Source: Allolobophora icterica (lineage: Eukaryota; Annelida; Clitellata; Crassiclitellata; Lumbricidae). From it: a stretch of DNA of 64,000 nt. The position numbers and the translations under genes were made by a program. The first letter of the stretch is position 1. Every line of letters starts with the position of its first letter. Location: contig OY744605.1 in NCBI GenBank assembly GCA_963556255.1, forward strand, positions 63,749,416 through 63,813,415, in the 5' to 3' direction. The notes below the pieces were generated by a model. It was given only the letters and a program-made list of their open reading frames with translations, was not told the DNA's origin and ran no database searches. This document shows positions 1 through 25,042 of this stretch, piece by piece.

Positions 1-56
1 AATTGGAAAGAAGCATTTGCTTCGAAACTGTGAAATTTTCTGTGGAATTAGCTTAC

Positions 57-12595
<12,539 letters not shown>

Positions 12596-12821
12596 CTGCA
12601 CATAACAGAAGAAGAAACAAGCAACATCATTTTTCGTAGCCTCAGCATACGGGTGCCGATGATCAGACCCCTCCCTCGCTGTCTGATCTTCCCACCAACA
12701 GTGTACGGTAAACGTACTAATTCTATACCTGAAGAGGCAGAGCGGAACAAAAATCTTGAAATGTATTCTGCTTTAACGACTTCTTAAATGACAATCCAGC
12801 GCATACATGCATTCATGTACA

Positions 12822-12952
12822 ATGTACATACATACATACATACATACATACATACATACATACATACATACATACATACATACATACATACATACATACA
12901 TACATACATACATACAAACATACATACATACATACATACATACATACATACA

Positions 12953-12986
<34 letters not shown>

Positions 12987-13092
12987 CATACATACATACA
13001 TACATACATACATACATACATACATACATACATACATACATACATACATACAGTCATACATACATACATACATACATACATACATACATGCA
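12822..13092. repeat. (CATA)n microsatellite array
   Basis: About 270 bp of CATA/TATG tetranucleotide repeat directly upstream of the Nav first coding exon. All frames read through it (YVCM, HTYI) and are artefacts. Confidence 0.98.
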
Positions 13093-13099
13093 TGCTTAA

Positions 13100-14690
13100 T
13101 ACAAATATCATACATACACAAAACACATTATCTTAGCGACCTTGTCAATTGATCGACCTTCGAATTGCAAACTCTGCCGATTTGTGAAACTTATACATTT
13201 GTGACAATCATCGAAAGCAATGGAACCAGCGCAGTCGTCGTTCTTCCACGACTGACATCCCGTTCTAGACGGTTGGTACCGAAACGAACATAAATTGTGC
13301 AGACGTGATCTTCAAAGCTTCCGTAATTAATTAGCTTCAAAGACCCAACTTAATTTCCATAGCGTTCAATGGCCATAGAAAGACCCCAGTCAAGAAATGC
13401 ATCCTCCGTATGACTACGCAGAGCTTTAGGTTGGTTACAGAGGCAGCAGAGGGAGGCACTCCTTTTCCACAAACCCTACCCGGATTACAATTCATGCCTC
13501 ATCTCTCTCGCCGCTTCAGTTCTAAACCCCGTCCACCGAAGCCGTACGACAGTCTGCCTGCATACCTGACCATTGGATCTGCCCTTCTACCGATGTTGAC
13601 CATACCTGCCTGTCGATTTTGTTTTGACTGAGCACTCGTGAATATGCTGGTTTCTGCGACCTCTCTTCTTTGACGCTGTAGAAATCTCGAAGTTTCGATG
13701 ATGATGTAACGCCAACAACAATTGTTGTTGCAACACCATTGTTTTCACGTCTTTTCCTAACAATTAAAGGTGGCGGACTTAGTGGGCAACAAATCCGCTA
13801 AAGGGCGCTAGTGAAATAGAAAGCTTTTTTGTTCGCGGAAGGATTGGAACAATGGGTTCTGGCCTGATATTCTGGCTGCAATGCCATCAGACCATCGTTC
13901 GCCGTAAATCAAGTACTTGTTCACAACAGTATAGATTGCACAAAACGCTGTAGCCGAAGGAAAACAGTTCCATAGGTCAAGCGCCGGCCATGACAGGTTG
14001 ATTGCAATTACAGGTGCTTAAGTGCTCGCTAATTGCCGTCTCCGTCTCATGCCTCATAAATATTCATACAGTTACGTCATGAATAGTCATGAGCTGATAT
14101 GCATGATAATGAATTCGAAGTACAGATGTAAATGCAAATGTCTTCTGCTCATTTTTCAATGAATTGATAGACTAGACGTTGACAAAAGCGAACTGTTTTC
14201 ACCATTGATTTCTACTATACATGTAGATCAGTGGAAACTGTTATATTACATGTATCATCATCATCGTCGTCGTCGTCATCATTATCGTCATCATCGTCAT
14301 TATAAAATGATCATCGTAACCCCTATTACCGTAGTCACTTTCTGCTGATATCAAGTGAAGAGTGATACAACTTACAAGTGCTGTACACTTGAGAGGGATA
14401 CAAAAGGCATAGGTCTATGACAAGAAGGGAAAAAGGTAAGCGTTTTGTTAAGGTCTCCAGTTAACACAGTAGCAAGTGAGATGGTTATTGTAGCAGCAAT
14501 ATAAAACAAAGTATGTACATTCCGATGTAATCTAATCTACGAACTTCTATTGCGCCATCGTAAGAATGCTCAATGTATCATTCGATTCATCGATTGTCAC
14601 TACTGAACAAACTTGTAATGTGCATTCTATGAACACTACCGACAAACATATATGTGTGAGAGAGATAGAATGCTGCTATATAAGCAATGC
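13100..14690. other. Region without recognised gene upstream of the Nav gene
   Basis: It contains single-copy-looking sequence, a SINE relic at about 13805-13905 and a short ATC/GTC run near 14250-14300. I saw no exon, promoter motif or RNA gene that I can support. Undetected Nav 5' UTR exons could be here. Confidence 0.4.
13805..13905 (-). mobile_element. tRNA-like SINE relic
   Basis: The minus strand reads 'gatggtctgatggcattgcagc', then 'ttgttccaatcct' and 'gcgaacaaaaaagc'. This resembles the relic at 8795-8905. The A and B boxes are degraded. Confidence 0.45.
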
Positions 14691-14693
14691 AAA

Positions 14694-14729
14694 ATATATA
14701 TATATATGTATATGTATATGTTTATGTAT

Positions 14730-14792
<63 letters not shown>
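14694..14792. repeat. (TA)n microsatellite
   Basis: About 100 bp of TATA/TATG repeat. Confidence 0.97.
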
Positions 14793-14794
<2 letters not shown>

Positions 14795-14839
14795 GCTTAA
14801 TGTAGACGAATGCAGTGCAGAAAGTAGATCAGCCAAGTG

Positions 14840-15440
14840 ACCGATTAACCCACAGTCAGGAAGTAGACTTCAGAACGGGCAAACAAGGACGAAGGCAGAC
14901 AAGGACGTAGAGATACTGACAGAGGACAGCAGGAACACACAGACAGACATATTCACTTAGACAGATACGGAGACGTATACGGAGACACATGGAAGAGGGT
15001 AAACAAGCAGCCAAGACAATTGCTGGCCAGCAGCCAGAAGCTGAAGGAGATGCAGCTTGCTGGATGAGCTATGCTGACGGGAAGCCAGTAGCGACCCATG
15101 GCCACAGCACAAGTATAGGCTAATCCTAGCGTGATGTGATTGCCAGATATAACTTATAAGGACATGGAAATGGATACCAACGCTCGGATAGGCTGGCTAG
15201 TAGTTTGAGCTAGCACCGATAGCCTAGTCTGGAGAATGGAGGAAGTGGCCACGGAGGATGGGAGATGGAGGCATTCGGGAAGGAGAGATTGCGAGTTCAG
15301 TTGAGCAGTTGGGTGGTTCTGGCCGTTCTCGCAATCGGACGCTCGCGAGAGTGCAGAACATCCTGAGCGAGAATGGACTCAGACAGACGTTGTAGAATCA
15401 TGTCTAATGCTAAGTAGACGCTATGGGCGTTCATCTAAAG
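14840..15440 (+). repeat. Dispersed repeat family X, copy 1
   Basis: It shares an ordered series of blocks with 20690-21310: a GGACAAAG/GGACGAAG + ACAGACAC start, 'gatgagctatgc', 'cttataa.ga.atg.aaat', 'ctggctagtagttt', and 'atgtctaatgctaag.agac'. The copies are diverged and neither encodes a protein. It may be a long non-autonomous element. Confidence 0.5.
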
Positions 15441-17025
15441 AATAGTCTAGAATAGTAGTTCTTGTGGTTTTTGCAATATCGTAACTATCTCTTCATCGTC
15501 AGTGTAACCGAACAATTGTCTTAAACTGAACTACAGGTGTAATCTCCGATTCGAGAGACTTTCGTAGAGTATGACAGCAAAGTACTTCTTCAGAGAAGAG
15601 ACATTCGTAGAATATGGCAATAAAGTATTACTACAGAAGTATCTCTCATCTCGTAGTCTCAAGTGATCCAATGGTTACCTGCCTCAGTTAATATAGGCAG
15701 AGTAAACCTACCTGATATATGCAAGTTTAACAAATCAATGATTTCCTTAATTAATAAGAAGGAAAACCCAGTAAGTGTAAGTATCTATTAATCTATTAAA
15801 AGTATCTAGTGACCATTCACAGGGAACGTTTAATAACAGTCGAGCTGTTTTTAAGAATGGTTGCAAGGCTCTGAACGGATAATCATGCATGTATTATATA
15901 CCAAATGGCAGATAATGTTCAACCACGGAAGACGGCAAGCGTAGCCTACATCTTGTCAGTGTTTATTCTGTCCTCGTTTTCTCTGTATGCGAAAGAAGTC
16001 TCTAAAAGCCCTTTATTCATCGGGATTTAAGGCCGTCTCTACCCTAGAGACCATCGTCTCAATTACCTCTGTGAGTCATCCGAGCGGTATCTTGGTCTGC
16101 TTGCGGTTTTCATTGGTTCAGTCAATAGACTCAACTCCATGTTTATGTTGAGAAAACACTCGTCTCTATAGATGTGCTCCTCTTAAGGCTGTGTCCGTTG
16201 TGGTGAGGGACAGTATGACTTTAACAACGCATATATAGGGTAATTGGTTTTAGACAACATGACTAAGACTGGGACTTGATATTAAACGGCGGAGTCACTG
16301 TACATTAGCTGCAGTTGTACATACTTTTTTTGTAATTACAATTTAATCGCACATATGTAGGCTAATATATGCAGTATGTGGATATGCAGTATTAGGATAA
16401 AGCTGCTTTCCTGTGTGCCGCGATGGTGTTCACGTGCGATTATATCTACTGACATACGGATGCATGGTGGAATGGGCGCCATTGTTTTGGCTGCCGGTTA
16501 AACGATCTCTCTTATGCTCTCTATGTTGTATGTACACTGAAGCGCGTTGCAGCCAGGAAAAATAAAGAATATACTTACTCAATAGCGTCTCTTCGAGAGA
16601 AACTACTAGGAGGCGCCATTATGTCACACACTACGAATTCATTTAACACTCGGCATCCAATAAGAGTCGCTCCACAGTCACGCCAGGCGTCATTCTTAAT
16701 GAGACTGGACTGAAGGACATGTCACCAATATTAAGGATGGGACACTCACGGTTATGCCCATCAATATTCGACAACGTTTTTAAACGGATTTTTATAGCAT
16801 TAGTTGGAAACAACGTCATTTCATAGACGATGGACAAAGGATAAAGAATGTGAAAGACGCTGATTAGCAGAGAAAGGTCATCAGAAATACTTAATAGAGT
16901 AGCTGCGCAAGAATAATCGAATTTTCGCGAAGACTGAAGTATAGCCTACAGTTGTCATTAAAAAATCTGCCTTACGCCAAAAATATTCCTTTGAGTTGTA
17001 TACATTCCCTATATAACGAGCTTTA
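15441..17025. other. Region without recognised gene
   Basis: Single-copy-looking AT-rich sequence. It contains a LINE/SINE-like tail 'aataaagaatatacttact' near 16558-16580, which recurs near 52025-52055 and, reversed, near 20390-20412. No exon seen. Confidence 0.4.
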
Positions 17026-17029
17026 AATG

Positions 17030-17182
17030 TCTATAATAATAATAATGATAATGATGATAACGATAATGCTAATGTAAATGATAATGGTAATAATAACAAC
17101 CAACAACGACAACAACAACAGTAATAATAATGATAACAACAACAATAATAATAACAATAACAACAACAACAACGAGAACAAC
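17030..17182. repeat. AAT/AAC/GATAA microsatellite
   Basis: A mixed triplet array of AAT, AAC and GATAAT units. Confidence 0.9.
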
Positions 17183-17234
17183 TTGCCCACAATGTTCAAA
17201 ATAGATCTCTGCCACCGCACCAAACAGAACTTAT

Positions 17235-18675
17235 GTGACGAATCGGTACACTCCATATTCATCATTCCAGCTAAAGACTAACGACGTGACGGAGAACACA
17301 AGCACCAACTGTCACGACTATACGTATTTACGTTTGTACGCGTGCCTCTACCCAAACACGAACTGGTCTATTGATTGCATTAGTGCACTAATTCTCATGA
17401 CCGCAAACAGCCGATACGCTGATTTTCGGTGCACGCCGAGTGCGTATCTATATATCTGCGCAGCCATATCGATTCCCTACGCCTGTCTCCTCTCCGTAGA
17501 GGAGGCCACCGATAGCCAGCCTCATGATCTATCGCTGCGTGTGTCGCCGTGTCCCGAAGTTATGCATCTAGAATTGACCAAGCAGGACAAATGCGATCTG
17601 TAGAAATTGTTGCCTCATAAATACACACAGCGCCTGCGGGGGATTATAAAACAGCCTTGGTAGCATATACATAGGCTACGTAGTATACTGCATTGGTAAA
17701 AGACAAATATGTTGGCTCTACAGTACGTTTGACAATGATATCTAGATACAGTAGAAAGGAATAATGTCTAATTACCTATAAAAAGACGAATATCTATAAG
17801 TTCTATTAGGTATTTCTATTATCATAATACACACCTATACGTCTGTAAAAATCCATGTCACTGCTGAGCGTCTAATTGCGTAAAATCAGCGGAGAAAAAC
17901 AAAAGCAGGAAATGATGGTCTGTATGGCAGCCATTTTGTTTCGCGATTGGAAGAAACGTCAGTTAAAATTATTAATCAAAATGTGGTATGTTGGCAAAAG
18001 ACCACACATTCTGTGGCTCAGTATAGTATATGCTGCGTGCATCAATCTGAAACATGTGCATTTTAAGCACATTTTCAATCGCCTATTTTATTATGTTTCC
18101 GCTTTAATTAAGTGATGCCTCTGACTTAAAACTCTTGAAATATGTTTTTCTTGGCGTGAGAAACGTTTGATGCTTTTATCCACAAATTAAAAATTCCATA
18201 GATTTTTATATCTTATCCTCCTCACTATACACAACTTTTTTCTGCTGAATTGCAGAATATTAATCTTCTAACAATATATCGTATTACTATGTTAAGCATA
18301 AGAGAATGTCTTGAAGTTTAACGTTAAATGTAGCGGTAAATTCAAGCCTTTAGGTAGAGATTTTCGTCTTCTATCACCTCGTTGATAAATTACTCATAGT
18401 AGATTATTTCTGTGCATAAATGTAGGAATTTATTATTATTGTTGTTATTCTTGTTGTTGCTGTTGCTGCTGTTTTTGTTGTTGTTATAATTATGTTTATG
18501 CCATGAGGCAGGCTACTTCATTCCCTCAAGGTCTTAGAAATTGTTAGCATTATCTTCTGGAATGGCTACACCTCTTGTTATTATTATATGAAGCATTATA
18601 AAGCGCAAGTTATTAGTATTACACCGCTTATGCGCTAAATACGCTTTAAAGTGCGCTATAGGAGAGTGTAAACAT
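17235..18675. other. Region without recognised gene; one unassigned 122-codon open frame
   Basis: The open frame at 17235-17603 (+) is Cys-rich (about 10 Cys) without a motif I recognise. I saw no splice context that would confirm it. The rest to 18675 is AT-rich, with a short (TTG)n run near 18440-18490. Confidence 0.25.
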
Positions 18676-18819
18676 ACATCAGAACACTATTAAATTTACT
18701 GATACAGCACCGAAAGTACTTTTACTTCTGTTCTGGCCCTCTAGGATCTGATCATCTGAACAGAACCACTCATCTTTTTCTGGGCTATTCCTCCGTATAT
18801 AGGCTGGTTCCGCGTCTTT

Positions 18820-19095
18820 TCGTAATCGTAATCGTAATTTCAGAACTTCTAAAGCGCCACTCGAAGGCCAAGAGCAGGGCACCAGGCTATTCACGAGCGC
18901 TACTCCAAATCAGAGGGGTTTCCAGAAAGTAGTCCAAAGTAGGTCTGAATCCACTTTCCAGAGGGCCAGCTCAAGAGAGGCAGAACAGCTGTCATGGCGT
19001 GTGTCGTTTAGGTCGAGAAGAATCAGATGATTCGGATTAGGAGTACTTGAAAAGGTGAGACTTCAGTTTTGAGTGGAAAGCCCGGGGGTTGATAG
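18820..19095 (-). mobile_element. LINE (CR1/L2-like) 3' end, copy b
   Basis: On the minus strand it encodes AFHSKLKSHLFK (complement near 19055-19092), then an untranslated tail with GCGCTCGTGAATAGCC, 'ccttcgagtggcgctttaga' and terminal TTACGA repeats (complement of 18825-18840). It is a 5'-truncated retrotransposon copy. Confidence 0.75.
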
Positions 19096-20107
19096 ATACG
19101 AGGAACATGCGGAGGAGGATGGAGGACGGGTTGCAATGATGATGGAGGACTGAGAATCTGCTGAATCCAGAGGGGAGATCGGACTCACCCTGGAATTTGG
19201 CTTACACAACAGTTTTGCACAGTAGCGACCATCGACTGTTATCTTGAGTGTTATGACAGTGGCGCTATAAAAGTTCCTGGACTATATTAGTTTTACTATA
19301 GTACGTTTAATACAGAGTAAATTAAATGGGAGTGATGTGACTGTAGCCAAACGTTGAACAAACTCTATCTCTTACACCACGCTGTAAGTAAAACCACGTG
19401 ACCCGTTACGTCAGATTCGAGATTATATATACTGCTAGAGGTGACATCAATCTGGGTACTCATTGTTTTCACTCAACAGCAACGTTTTACCTACGTCATG
19501 AAGCGTGAAATCCGTCTGATATAAAATTTATAGGCTTTGCTGAGACCTTCGACCAAAAGGATTGACGCACACGCTTGATTTCTTTACGACCACGTCGTTG
19601 ACTTTTGGAAGAGATCGGCACAGCTCTTAACTCGCATATAAGTCGTATTTATATCCTCACGTCCGGCTAATGTAAAGTGGAAAACGTTTTCCACAGGGAA
19701 CGCGCAGGAAAAAAGACTCTAATGCAACAACAGAGAATAAAGAAACGAGTCGTCGAGAAACTCCTCTGACTCGGCGTCGAAGACTTCGGAGAACAAAGAC
19801 AGAAAACATCATCAAAAATTCGCATGAATGCGTAATGAGTCAGAAGCCGTCGGAGGTCTGTCATACGAGAGACAGCACACCTCCCTCTTCGTCACCTCCC
19901 GCCAGAAAGTTCTGGGGAAGAAAGCGACGGAGAAAAATAGAGGCGCCTGTCTGTTGTTGTCGCGCAGACAACAAAGAATTTCTGATGTCCGCAATATATG
20001 CACAATTTGTGACGCAACTCCTAGCAGAAAAGTCTGCACGTGTCATCGAGGTGCTGGCAGTTGACAAACTCGTCACCTTAGTTGTTTGTAACCTATGCCT
20101 TCTGAGT
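19096..20107. other. Region without recognised gene
   Basis: The overlapping open frames at 19667-20251 in several frames are short and show no motif. No splice-bounded exon was recognised. Confidence 0.35.
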
Positions 20108-20115
20108 CAGTTTAA

Positions 20116-20311
20116 CAAGGGCGGCGATCGCGGGCGTCGAGAGGGGGACAAGACCCCATCTTTAACAGTGGAGGGACACAGTATACAGTTGTCCCCCAAA
20201 ATTTTGAAGAAACACCAAAAAAGGTCAAGAAATTTTTCACCTCTTTTTTGACCAGATCAGTTCAAAAGTGTCCCGTGTCTCCCCACCTGGCAAACAAAAT
20301 CGCCACCAGTG
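20116..20311. mobile_element. hAT-like MITE, 196 bp, 8-bp TSD CAGTTTAA
   Basis: Ends CAAGGGCGGCGATC and ATCGCCACCAGTG form imperfect inverted repeats. Flanks are exact 8-bp duplications CAGTTTAA at 20108-20115 and 20312-20319. The body ('ggggacaagacccc', 'tttaacagtgg', 'gaagaaacaccaaaaaag') recurs at 51047-51130 and 51282-51570. Confidence 0.88.
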
Positions 20312-20689
20312 CAGTTTAATGACGCTTTTGTGTAACAAAGGCGGTAACCGTTTGCGCAAGACACCAGAATACTGCTTTAAGTACGTAATTAAGTAAGTAT
20401 ATTCTTTATTATACCAGTTTCACTTTGGTTTCTGGTGTAATACATTTAACCCTAATTCCCTAAACATCCCGCTCAGCCGACTACAGACTGAGATTTTCAT
20501 AACTGTACTGTGACAGATCCTATACAGAAGCTATCTAAATAGTAGAGGACTTGAGATTCGTATTGTAAGGCAGAAGTAGGCTAGAGATCTAGATAGGATT
20601 TTACTGTATAATTAGTTACACCGAAACCGCTTTTACTCCAGCAGAGGGGAGACGACGTATTGTAATGGACTAATTAAGCCAGTTCCGCA

Positions 20690-21310
20690 ATCAAGTAGGG
20701 AAACGGACAAAGAACCATACAGACACACTGACAAAGGACCGTAGGAAAACACACACGCACACATACACACACACACGCACACACACGCCCACAATCAAAC
20801 AGCTAGGCCCTGGGTGAGCCATGCAGTAAGGGTGAATGGAAGCGGCAATATCAAAGAGAAAACGGACGCTTGAAATAAACTTATAATGATATGAAAATAA
20901 AGCGAACGATCTAAATAAACAGACTGGTCGACTACGAGTTTAGAATGGAAGCAATAGAATAGCAATAGAAGCAGAATAGGTGCGTCTCTCATAGGTAAGG
21001 TAATATGACTGTAGGGCATAGAGAACGTAAGCACAGGAGAACTATAGGCAGGCGCGCATGAATCGAGGTAATCGTAATCTCCAAACTTCTTAAGCGCCAC
21101 TCGAAGGCCAAGCGCAGGCACCAGTCTATTCACGAGCGTTGTAAAATGTATCTGGACTATGGAAGACTGATGTCGCGAAGCGTGAGAAGTCTTCTTGTGC
21201 GTCTGACACTCGTGAGAAGCGAACAGAACTCGTGAGCGCAGAAGACTCAGACAGTTGAAGTGATGTCTAATACTAAGCAGACACGATAGTTGTTCGTCTC
21301 GAAAAGATTC
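20690..21310 (+). repeat. Dispersed repeat family X, copy 2
   Basis: Matches 14840-15440 block by block, ending 'atgtctaatactaagcagac'. A short AC-rich stretch lies at about 20750-20800. A LINE tail (21062-21150) sits inside it. Confidence 0.5.
21062..21150 (-). mobile_element. LINE (CR1/L2-like) 3' tail, copy c
   Basis: The minus strand has 'acgctcgtgaatagactgg', 'tgcgcttggccttcgagtgg' and 'cgcttaagaagtttgga', then TTACGATTAC. Only the extreme 3' end is present. Confidence 0.65.
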
Positions 21311-21427
21311 GTAATCATCTTTAGGTATCGTTATTATTTGTGTAGCGTATAGCTCGTACATTCTGCACGAACTCTGAAGTATGTAGCCTACGTCGAAGAG
21401 ACGGTCATAAAGACAAAATAAAGACAA

Positions 21428-22240
21428 TTTTTTTAATTATAAAGAAGACCAGTGCTTTTTTCAGCCGGAACGCGCTGTTATTTCAGGTAATAATAAATTT
21501 ATTTTTTGAATAATAAAAACAATAATTTAGTTATTTTAATTTAATTTCAGTGTTTTGAACTGTTTTCAGTGTTTATTGAAACCACTCCCAACCCCCCAAT
21601 TCGGTTTTTCTCGGGATTTTAGTCCGCCTATAATTATTGTGTTCCAGAACCTATTGTTCCGTTCCAGAACCTTTTTTCCAGAAAAAAGCACTGAAGAAGA
21701 CTATGACAATGAATGTTCAAAGAAACATTCGTTTACGTATATAAGGTCGGACGCATATCTGCCTTCATAGATCTCAAGCAAAATATACCTCCTATCCGAT
21801 AGTATTTTGGCTAACCATCAGCTGTTTTTCGCAACTCTAAGCACACAATGCATCAGTAAGTGTACGCAGATCGATCGATCGATCGATCGATCGATGGATT
21901 GATTGATTGACTCGAATTGTTGTCCGTGTTCATCCAAAGCAGTAACATTGTACAACCGATCATCTTCTGCAACTAGGCGGCGCCACTAGCGATCATGAGC
22001 TGCTCATAAACGTTCCTTGATTGGACGATTGATGGATTGATTGATTGTCAGATTGCCGGATTGATTGACCGAGCGCACAGCAATCTGGAGGGAGGGACTT
22101 AGTGGGGGTGACCCTGGACTTGGCCGAGACGCCTATTCTCTCTCTCGTCGGAGCAAATTCTTTCACGATGACGTATTTCAATTTCTGGAGCAATTTCTCG
22201 ACGAGAGAACGGAATCAGCGGACCTTAACGAAGGACAATC
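21428..22240. other. Region without recognised gene
   Basis: AT-rich sequence, then (GATC)n/(GATT)n short repeats at 21872-21912 and 22020-22065. No exon recognised. Confidence 0.4.
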
Positions 22241-22545
22241 CCAGTGATGCATGTCTCTGTCTCTGTCTGCCTCCGTCTGTCTGAGTTTGTCTTTGTACCT
22301 GCGTCTGTCTTGTCTCAGTTTATGACTCCGCTATAGTCGTCGCTGTTTCTATGTGTGTCTGTGCCTCTTCCTCTATCCATGTCCCTCTATCTGTCTCTGT
22401 ATCTTACTCTGTTTCTACCTCTTTCCCAGCTCCTCTTTCTCTGTATGTTCTGCTCCCTGCATCTGCCTCTCTGTCTCTCTACCTGCCTCTTTCAAACCCT
22501 CTGGCTGTGTCTTTCTCCTTGGTGTCACTCTGTGTTTTTAACTGA
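22240..22545. repeat. CTCTGTCT-rich low-complexity tract
   Basis: Imperfect tandem of CTGTCTCTGCCT words; the open frames through it are artefacts. Confidence 0.8.
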
Positions 22546-22604
22546 TGATTCACCATGGAACATGTTGTGAAGAGCTCATTCCAATCATTTGGATTATGTA
22601 CATT

Positions 22605-22800
22605 GGTTAGAGCGTAGGCTGCGTGCTCTGTGTTACAACAAAGAGAGCGTGCGGATCGCGATTCGCCTCCCGATGCTGGGCTTATTTCGGAGATTTAAAT
22701 CTCGGACTAGCACGGTCCGCACACAGGGACCTTAACTGGCGTGGCGCCTATTCAAACGGGCAACGGTGGTGAAGGATCTTACCAGATCAATTCATTGAAA
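22605..22800 (+). mobile_element. tRNA-derived SINE
   Basis: Head 'ttggttagagcgtaggctg' (A-box) and 'ggatcgcgattcgcc' (B-box-like). The body ends 'ctggcgtggcgcc', 'cggtggtgaaggatctta', which is shared with 28060-28140 on the opposite strand. Confidence 0.65.
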
Positions 22801-22910
22801 AATGAGCAGCGTGGAGGCCATACGGTCGCTATATAAAAAATGCACATTTACATTTATATATAAATTATATCTCTCTTCAATGTATGTTATATTTGCATGC
22901 AGGCGATTGG

Positions 22911-23300
22911 TCAGTGTATATGGAGCGTGTCGCGCATGCGCAGTGACGAAAAGGTTGAGGGCAGTCGGTGACTTGATATATGACCGGAGTAGAGAGGTGC
23001 TGAGGGGACATTAGTTGAGTGCGAGTTTGAAATGTGAGAAAAGAAGTGAAGGCGGGCGATAAGCCTGGAAGCAGAATTCAGGTCCGATTGAAGGGAAGAT
23101 AGTCGTGCCATGGGAAGACCGGCGCGTAACGAATTACAGTAGTCAATGCGGTTGCAGCTAAAGGCGTGAACTATGGTAGTGTACACAAAGGAAGAGACAG
23201 ATCTTCGAATGGCTGTTGGGCATCTTAAGTCGTTAGGACTGGATGAGTAGGTGAAAGCAGGGTATTTTGCAGACAGTAGTGAGAAATCCAGTTTGAGGAG
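22911..23300 (-). pseudogene. CR1/L2-like LINE reverse transcriptase fragment
   Basis: The minus-strand frame encodes SSFVYTTIVHAFSCNRIDYC, then NSLRAGLPMARL and a following LQ...ASRLIARLHFFSHIS. This is the conserved late reverse-transcriptase block of CR1/L2-type non-LTR elements ('SRLDYCNSLLxGLP..LQ..QNAAARLI'). The element is truncated at both ends, its frame is open for about 130 codons, and it is unlikely to be functional. Confidence 0.85.
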
Positions 23301-23312
23301 TTGCTGTTTTGT

Positions 23313-23487
23313 ACCAAACCAGATCAAACCAGATCAAACCAGATCAAACCAGATCAAACCAGATCAAACCAGATCAAACCAGATCAAACCAGATCAAACC
23401 AGATCAAACCAGATCAAACCAGATCAAACCAGATCAAACCAGATCAAACCAGATCAAACCAGATCAAACCAGATCAAACCAGATCAG
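23313..23487. repeat. Perfect 10-bp tandem repeat (AGATCAAACC)x17
   Basis: Seventeen identical or nearly identical copies of AGATCAAACC, immediately upstream (in minus-strand sense) of the LINE fragment. It has no spacers, so it is not a CRISPR-like array. Confidence 0.97.
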
Positions 23488-23589
23488 CTGGATGTATGTA
23501 TTTATGTATGTATCAGAACACTGAATATAGCGCATTTATATAGCGCATCACAAAAGCGCTGTGTAATTGAGGATCATTCGGCCAGTCTT

Positions 23590-23995
23590 GTTGTCCTCGA
23601 GACCAAGGTCTTGGTCTCGAGTGCACTCGAGTTCGTTTTTAAAAGTCTTGGTCAGAAAATTCTGAGCGAATTGGTTTTTATAAAATACAAAAGGCATTTT
23701 GAATAATAGTTTGCATGAAGGACTTTTGAATACAAAATTCGGATTTCTCTGCAGTTTGCATTTAAAGTTAATTTGCTTGCATAAAATAAAAAGACTCATG
23801 TTTTCATTAAAATAGCGAATATTCCGACTTGACAATTTTCAGAAGTCTTGACCTGATTGCGATTTTTTGGGTCTTGGTCTTGGTCTTGAGGTTCAAGGTC
23901 TTGGTCTTGGTCTCGAGGTTCAAAGTCTTGGACTTGGTCTTGGTCTTGAGGTTCAAAGTCTTGGTCTTGGTCTTGGTCTTGAGGTTTAAGGTCTT
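23590..23995. repeat. GGTCTTGGTCTTGAGGTTCAA minisatellite
   Basis: Degenerate repeats of CTTGGT and GAGGTTCAA mostly at 23860-23995, with a related GGTCTCGAG stretch near 23600. Confidence 0.8.
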
Positions 23996-24359
23996 GACAA
24001 CAAGACTGCATTCGGCCGAGTTGCAGAAACGAGACCGAGCAACCAAGTAACAACACACCATCTATGATTTCTGAATAAATTGTAGTAAGGTGTTTGTTCA
24101 TTGTTTATGAATAATTCATCAAAAGATAGACGTCTGGCAGTCCTCAGATGTTACACATTGAGTATACTACTAAACCATCGACTTATAATATCTTAAATAG
24201 CATCTTTATTAGGTCTTCTAGATATAAATAATATTATATCGATTATCGAAAACATACCTAGAACATGGATGGATGGATATAATTGTATTATTGTCGAAAG
24301 ACAGACAAGTAATTATGAGCGACGACATGCGCGGATGAATGAGTGTATTCTAATGCACT

Positions 24360-24620
24360 TATGAATGAATGAATGAATGAATGAATGAATGAATGAATGA
24401 ATGAATGAATGAATGAATGAATGAATGAATGAATGAATGAATGAATGAATGAATGAATGAATGAATGAATGAACGGGGTCGGATGGATGGATGGATGGAC
24501 GGACGGACGGACGGACGGACCGACGGACGGACGGACGGACGGACGGACGGACGGACGGACGGACGGACGGACGGACGGACGGACGGACGGACGGACGGAC
24601 GGATGGATGGATGGATGGAT
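24360..24620. repeat. (GAAT)n then (GGAT/GGAC)n compound microsatellite
   Basis: About 110 bp of GAAT followed by about 140 bp of GGAC flanked by GGAT. GGAT repeats recur near 25165-25245. Confidence 0.98.
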
Positions 24621-24754
24621 GAATGTGGGGCCATGGACTGGTTGCAATGTCGGTGGTCTAAGGAAATACATTTTCGTCGTCGCTGCGGTCAGCAAACAGA
24701 AGAATGACCCAAACGAGAGACGGTGTCGTCCTGATGCCAGACAAACACAACATC

Positions 24755-24885
24755 CATCAGCAGCAGCAGCAGCAACCGATGATGGTGATGAGGATGCTGC
24801 GGCTGCTGCTGCAGATGCCTCCTCCTCCTCCTCCTCTTCCTCCTCCTCCTTCTCATTCTCCTCATTCTCCTCCTCGTCCATTACT
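24755..24885. repeat. CAG/GCT and CCT triplet tract
   Basis: Short runs of CAG, GCTGCT and CCTCCT; simple sequence only. Confidence 0.75.
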
Positions 24886-24989
24886 TCTCAGCCATCGTTC
24901 AGTTGTCTAATATCTAATGTTGTCTTCAATAGGCTAATGGCAACCGAAAACAAACAACGAGTGGCCCGATGTTGTTATATACTCGTAGT

Positions 24990-24992
24990 CAT

Positions 24993-25035
<43 letters not shown>

Positions 25036-25042
25036 GTATCTG
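24990..25042. repeat. (TA)n/(TATG)n microsatellite
   Basis: About 50 bp. Confidence 0.95.

Noticed and set aside
12773..13136. Open frames of repeating YVCM and HTYI over 100 codons
   Set aside because: CATA tetranucleotide repeats lack stops in every frame; the same happens at 31860-32310, 32709-33371 and 33728-33953.
23313..23487. CRISPR-like array
   Set aside because: The 10-bp units are contiguous without spacers, and the genome is eukaryotic.
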